From the NCBI GenBank assembly GCA_049598145.1, contig JBMYNJ010000003.1, positions 1 to 64,000 of the forward strand: a stretch of DNA of 64,000 nucleotides, in the 5' to 3' direction. Origin of the DNA: WTJH01 sp049598145. Lineage in GTDB: Bacteria; Bacteroidota; Bacteroidia; Flavobacteriales; Flavobacteriaceae. The first letter of the stretch is position 1, and every line of letters begins with the position of its first letter. Below are positions 59,795-64,000 of this stretch, in pieces. Under the pieces are notes generated by a model, which saw nothing but the letters and a program-made list of their open reading frames with translations, was not told where the DNA came from and did not search any database. The position numbers and the translations under genes were made by a program.

Positions 59795-62062
59795 TTAAGC
59801 GGCGTTTTGCTTCTTAATCAAATTTAAAGCAGAACCTTCTTTAAACCATTCGATTTGCTGGGCATTATAAGTATGTTCTGCGATGACGGTATCCGTGGTC
59901 CCATTAGCGTGAGTTACCTCAATCGTCAAAGGTTTCCCGGGTGCAAATGCCTCTAGGTCGGTAAAACTGAAAGTGTCGTCTTCCTGAATTAAGTCATAAT
60001 CGGATTCATTCTGGAAGGTAATTCCAAGCATGCCTTGCTTTTTGAGGTTGGTTTCATGGATCCGAGCAAAAGATTTTACCAAAACCACACGAACCCCTAA
60101 ATGACGTGGTTCCATGGCTGCGTGTTCGCGAGAAGAGCCCTCTCCATAGTTGTGGTCTCCTACCACTATTGTTGGGATTCCGGCAGCTTTATAGGCCCGT
60201 TGAACATCCGGTACACCCCCATATTCGCCGCTCAATTGGTTTTTAACAAAGTTGGTCTTCTGGTTAAAAGCATTGACCGCACCAATGAGACAGTTGTTAG
60301 AAATATTGTCTAAATGCCCTCTAAATCGCAACCAAGGTCCTGCCATGGAAATGTGGTCGGTCGTACATTTTCCATGCGCCTTAATCAATAGTTTTGCACC
60401 GTTGATGTTTTGCCCATCCCAGGGGGCAAATGGAGTTAATAGTTGTAAGCGTTCAGATGTTTCCTTGACTACCACTTCTACTCCCGACCCATCTTCTTGA
60501 GGGGCCAAGTAACCGTTTTCTTCTACGGCAAAGCCTTTGGGAGGAAGTTCCATTCCTTGAGGGGCTTCAAGCATGACCTCGTCTCCGTCTTGATTGATCA
60601 AAGTATCCGTCATCGGGTTAAAATCCAAACGCCCTGAAATAGCCACAGCAGCCACCATTTCAGGAGAAGCAACAAAGGCATGGGTATTCGGGTTTCCATC
60701 AGCTCGTTTCGAAAAGTTTCGGTTAAACGAATGAATGATAGAATTCTTCTCTTGTTTGTCGGCACCTTCACGATCCCATTGTCCGATACATGGACCACAG
60801 GCGTTGGTGAATATTTTGGCATTTAAATCTTCAAATATTCCTAAAAGTCCGTCTCTTTCAGCCGTGTAACGTACTTGCTCGGAGCCAGGGTTAATTCCAA
60901 ATTCAGCTTTAGTGACCAATTTTTTATCTACGGCTTGCTTGGCAATCGATGCTGCGCGAGACAGGTCTTCGTAGGAAGAGTTTGTACAAGATCCGATAAG
61001 TCCCCATTCCACTTGTATGGGCCAATCGTTTTCTTTGGCTTTGGCCCTCATTTGATCGACTGGGGTAGCCAAATCGGGCGTAAAGGGCCCGTTCAGATGC
61101 GGTCGTAATGTGCTCAGGTCAATTTCTATCACTTGATCGAAATACTGCTCTGGTTGAGCATACACTTCGGGGTCTGCTGTGAGGTGTTGACGAACGCTGT
61201 TTGCTGCATCGGCCACATCATTTCGTCCGGTAGAGCGTAAATAACGTTCCATAGATTCATCGTAGCCAAAGGTAGAGGTCGTGGCTCCTACCTCGGCACC
61301 CATATTACAGATGGTTCCTTTACCTGTACAGGACATGGCTGTAGCACCTTCTCCAAAGTATTCTATAATCGCTCCGGTTCCCCCTTTTACCGTCAGAATC
61401 CCAGCCACTTTTAGGATTACATCTTTTGGGGCGGTCCATCCATTCAACTTTCCAGTGAGTTTTACGCCAATAAGTTTCGGGAATTTAAGTTCCCAAGGCA
61501 TTCCGGCCATCACATCGACTGCATCTGCACCTCCCACACCAATCGCCAACATTCCTAGACCTCCCGCATTAACCGTATGAGAATCAGTTCCGATCATCAT
61601 CCCACCCGGGAAGGCATAATTTTCAAGAACTACCTGATGAATAATTCCAGCACCCGGTTTCCAAAACCCGATGCCGTATTTGTTTGAAACAGACTCTAAA
61701 AAGTTAAATACCTCTGCCGAGGTGGCATTGGCGGACTTCAAGTCTACTGCTGCTCCTTCTTTGGCTTGAATCAAATGATCGCAATGTACTGTTGTTGGGA
61801 CAGCCACTTTAGGTTTCCCGGCTTGCATAAATTGTAAAAGAGCCATCTGAGCAGTAGCATCTTGACATGCAATTCGGTCGGGTGCAAAATCTACATAGTC
61901 TATCCCACGCCCATATGGAGCTGGCGGTAAATTATTCCACAAATGATTGTACAATATTTTTTCCGAAGCTGTGAGCGGTTTTCCGAGTAAATCACGAGCT
62001 GCTTGAACATTCCCTTCGAGTTGGGAATATACTTTATTAATCATTTCGATGTCAAAAGCCAT
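59795..62062 (-). CDS. acn: Aconitate hydratase
   Basis: [4Fe-4S] enzyme that interconverts citrate and isocitrate in the TCA cycle. The 755-aa product is of the mitochondrial-like type. Cluster cysteines are seen in LIGSCTNSSYEDLSRAA and TNACGPCIGQWDREG. Other motifs are MIGTDSHTVNAGGLGM and the swivelling domain with GDHNYGEGSSREHAAMEPRH. A TATTTTGG box lies upstream of the gene (minus strand, near 62084). gltA lies about 57 kb away, so the two are not linked. Confidence 0.96.
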   Translation of the reverse strand: MAFDIEMINKVYSQLEGNVQAARDLLGKPLTASEKILYNHLWNNLPPAPYGRGIDYVDFAPDRIACQDATAQMALLQFMQAGKPKVAVPTTVHCDHLIQAKEGAAVDLKSANATSAEVFNFLESVSNKYGIGFWKPGAGIIHQVVLENYAFPGGMMIGTDSHTVNAGGLGMLAIGVGGADAVDVMAGMPWELKFPKLIGVKLTGKLNGWTAPKDVILKVAGILTVKGGTGAIIEYFGEGATAMSCTGKGTICNMGAEVGATTSTFGYDESMERYLRSTGRNDVADAANSVRQHLTADPEVYAQPEQYFDQVIEIDLSTLRPHLNGPFTPDLATPVDQMRAKAKENDWPIQVEWGLIGSCTNSSYEDLSRAASIAKQAVDKKLVTKAEFGINPGSEQVRYTAERDGLLGIFEDLNAKIFTNACGPCIGQWDREGADKQEKNSIIHSFNRNFSKRADGNPNTHAFVASPEMVAAVAISGRLDFNPMTDTLINQDGDEVMLEAPQGMELPPKGFAVEENGYLAPQEDGSGVEVVVKETSERLQLLTPFAPWDGQNINGAKLLIKAHGKCTTDHISMAGPWLRFRGHLDNISNNCLIGAVNAFNQKTNFVKNQLSGEYGGVPDVQRAYKAAGIPTIVVGDHNYGEGSSREHAAMEPRHLGVRVVLVKSFARIHETNLKKQGMLGITFQNESDYDLIQEDDTFSFTDLEAFAPGKPLTIEVTHANGTTDTVIAEHTYNAQQIEWFKEGSALNLIKKQNAA

Positions 62063-62124
62063 AATATATGTTTAAATTCTACCCAAAATAACGAAAAACC
62101 CCCCAGATTATTTCGCTTATACAC

Positions 62125-62147
62125 ATAGGTTTTTATGATAAACCTAT
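62125..62147. repeat. Dyad upstream of acn
   Basis: ATAGGTTT (62125-62132) and AAACCTAT (62140-62147) with a 7-nt spacer, in the AT-rich gap between the symporter terminator and acn. It could be an operator or a weak hairpin; there is no T run. Confidence 0.3.
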
Positions 62148-62227
62148 CAATTTGTGGTATCCCTATCTAGAGAAAGTTTATTTTTTCAAATTCCAATATA
62201 AATACTTCAGTAACTGAAAATCTAGAG

Positions 62228-62270
62228 CTTAAAACACAAATAACCATCGCAATGGATGGCTATTTGTGTG
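62228..62270 (-). terminator. Terminator of the symporter gene
   Basis: A 15-bp stem (62234-62248 with 62255-62269, 6-nt loop). It is fully paired in the minus-strand RNA with one G-U pair, whereas the plus-strand RNA has a mismatch. A short T run follows. It lies just downstream of the symporter stop. Confidence 0.75.
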
Positions 62271-62282
62271 AGATAAAATCTT

Positions 62283-63944
62283 TTACCAGAAAAAGGCATA
62301 AAGACCGGCTAATACAATCATTAATGCAAAAGAACCGATGTTAAACACTGCAGAAGTATCGAATATTCCTTTTCCAAGAGGGATACCCTTGGGATCGTCT
62401 TGGTCTTTGTTCTCCCGAAGACTGACGACGGCAATCACAATCATGGATAGTATAGCAGTAAGTCCCATTTGATCCAAAAAGGGTAGGGTCGGAAAGAGCC
62501 CTTCCATCGCTGAACCAGCCATCCATCCTTTGGGTCCCACTTTAAAGAACAGAGCAATCGGGATAGAAGCCAAAGCGCCGTAGATAGCTCCTTTGTTGGA
62601 AGTTTTTTTCCAGAACAAGCCCAATACAAAAACAGCTAAGATTCCAGGACTGACCACTCCGGTGTATTCCTGAATGAATTGGAATGCCTGATCGATACCT
62701 CCCAAAAGCGGTGCCATAATCGTCGCGATAATTAAGGCGACAAAGGCCGAAATACGCCCCACATTCACGGTTTGCTTTTCATCGGCATTGGGGTTGATGA
62801 GCTGCTTATAGATATCCATTGTAAAGATGGTTGCAGTCGAATTTAGCATAGACGCTAAAGAAGAAACGATGGCAGCCGCCAAGGCAGCAATCGCAATTCC
62901 CTTCAATCCGGAAGGCAAAAATTGCATCAACCAAGGATAAGCTTTGTCTGCAGCACCTGCGGTAGGCATATTTGACATCCCAGACTCTCCCAATGAACCT
63001 AAAAGACTCGGATCATTGACAATTACATAGGCCGCTATACCAGGGATAACTACAATTAAAGGAATAATCATTTTTAGTCCTGCTGCAAATAAGATTCCCT
63101 TTTGAGATTCTTCTAAAGATTTGGCAGCTAAAGTTCTTTGGATGATGTACTGATTAAAGCCCCAATAGTAAAGATTAGCAATCCACATTCCACCAATAAG
63201 CACTCCAATCCCGGGGAGGTTCATATATTCAGGATTACTTTTTTCAAGGATCATATCAAATTTTTCGGGTACCGCCTGATATATTGCACTGAGTCCTTCC
63301 AAAAAGCCTTCACCTCCAGAGACCGTGTTGAGTGCCAAATAGGTCGTTACTAATCCTCCGAGTACCAACACCACTACCTGAATAATATCGGTCCAAGCCA
63401 CTGCAGAAAGTCCGCCATAAAGCGAATAAGCAGCTGCAAATGCGGCTAACCCAATAACTCCGGTAAGCATGTCGATTCCTAGAATGGTCTGCAAGGCTAA
63501 ACCTCCTAGATACATGACAGAGGCAAGGTTCACAAAAACGTATAAACCGATCCAAAAAACGGCTAATATAGTTTTCAGCTGGCTCGAAAATCGCTTTTCA
63601 ACAAATTCTGGAATGGTGTAGAGTTTCTTTTCAATAAATATGGGTAAGAAAAATTTTCCAACAATAATAAGTGTTAGCGCGGCCATCCATTCGTATGTGG
63701 CAATAGCCAAGCCACCTGCGAAGCCCGAACCGGACATACCTATAAACTGTTCGGCGGAAATATTTGCGGCAATTAAAGAGGCTCCAATTGCCCACCAAGG
63801 AAGGGATTTACTGGCCAAAAAATAATCTTCTGCACTCTTGGTTTCCCCTTTTTTGCTCCGGGAAACCCATAACCCCACTCCTAAAATGACAACGGCATAA
63901 AGGGCAAAGACAGTGTAGTCCAGAGTAGTAAAACTAGTATTCAT
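62283..63944 (-). CDS. Sodium/solute symporter, SSS family (SGLT-like)
   Basis: Inner-membrane sodium-coupled transporter of 553 aa with about 14 hydrophobic segments. The SSS core is clear: KSLPWWAIGASLIAANISAE in TM1, WWA-type residues, then MYLGGLALQTILGID, YSLYGGLSAVAWTDIIQVVV and IAALAAAIVSSLASMLNSTA. The last holds the sodium-site serines. It resembles SGLT-type sugar carriers more than proline or pantothenate carriers, but the solute is not proven. Its proximity to trehalase is suggestive only, since acn and PepSY lie between. Confidence 0.9.
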   Translation of the reverse strand: MNTSFTTLDYTVFALYAVVILGVGLWVSRSKKGETKSAEDYFLASKSLPWWAIGASLIAANISAEQFIGMSGSGFAGGLAIATYEWMAALTLIIVGKFFLPIFIEKKLYTIPEFVEKRFSSQLKTILAVFWIGLYVFVNLASVMYLGGLALQTILGIDMLTGVIGLAAFAAAYSLYGGLSAVAWTDIIQVVVLVLGGLVTTYLALNTVSGGEGFLEGLSAIYQAVPEKFDMILEKSNPEYMNLPGIGVLIGGMWIANLYYWGFNQYIIQRTLAAKSLEESQKGILFAAGLKMIIPLIVVIPGIAAYVIVNDPSLLGSLGESGMSNMPTAGAADKAYPWLMQFLPSGLKGIAIAALAAAIVSSLASMLNSTATIFTMDIYKQLINPNADEKQTVNVGRISAFVALIIATIMAPLLGGIDQAFQFIQEYTGVVSPGILAVFVLGLFWKKTSNKGAIYGALASIPIALFFKVGPKGWMAGSAMEGLFPTLPFLDQMGLTAILSMIVIAVVSLRENKDQDDPKGIPLGKGIFDTSAVFNIGSFALMIVLAGLYAFFW

Positions 63945-64000
63945 TTGATTTGTTTGTTAATGGAAACGTGGAGTGTACTGCGGACAGTCAAAATTCTACA

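Noticed and set aside
1..64000. tRNA or rRNA genes, CRISPR arrays, insertion sequences, prophage genes
   Set aside because: None was visible in the intergenic spaces, all of which are short; no transposase, integrase or direct-repeat array was recognised.

Overview
The window looks like a chromosomal segment of a Flavobacteriia-type Bacteroidota bacterium. The evidence is the gene order rpsL-rpsG-fusA-rpsJ without tuf, the short primary sigma factor, SusC/SusD pairs, type IX secretion (T9SS) genes (porT, a PorP/SprF protein, a T9SS type B cargo), a TamL-type lipoprotein, zinc-ligand-free AccD and L36, and promoters built around the TAnnTTTG -7 box. No tRNA, rRNA, CRISPR array or insertion sequence was found.

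Layout. Positions 1-22928 are almost entirely minus-strand housekeeping genes: argS (cut by the window edge), then carA-eno-gltA, and a single long ribosomal super-operon read from rpsL (22928) down to rplQ (6065). The super-operon joins the str, S10, spc and alpha blocks and includes fusA, secY, infA, rpmJ and rpoA. It starts at a good promoter flanked by two dyads and ends in a strong hairpin terminator. A structured 86-nt gap precedes rpsD.

Positions 23259-34326 are a SusC/SusD region on the plus strand. It starts with a 211-codon chimera whose N-terminus is SusC-like and whose C-terminus is SusD-like. A full SusC/SusD pair, a small exported protein and a second SusC/SusD pair follow. No polysaccharide-degrading enzyme or dedicated regulator lies among them.

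Positions 34404-50430 hold conserved core genes: rlmB, rarA, the trkA-trkH potassium system, ubiE-porT, a second SpoU-type methyltransferase, tamL, class II aldolase, accD, rpsO, pnp, the primary sigma factor and rpe. An OmpA-family protein with calcium-binding TSP3 repeats follows on the minus strand.

Positions 52024-59249 form a tight four-gene plus-strand operon: an exported GH65 enzyme that resembles hydrolases rather than phosphorylases, a GH37 trehalase, a C-type-lectin T9SS cargo and its PorP/SprF partner. The genes suggest envelope breakdown of alpha-glucosides such as trehalose or kojibiose, with a surface lectin exported by its own partner. This is the best candidate for an unusual system here, together with the SusC::SusD chimera. 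The window closes with a PepSY membrane protein, aconitase and a sodium/solute symporter on the minus strand. Functions are inferred from sequence motifs and family knowledge only; no database search was run.
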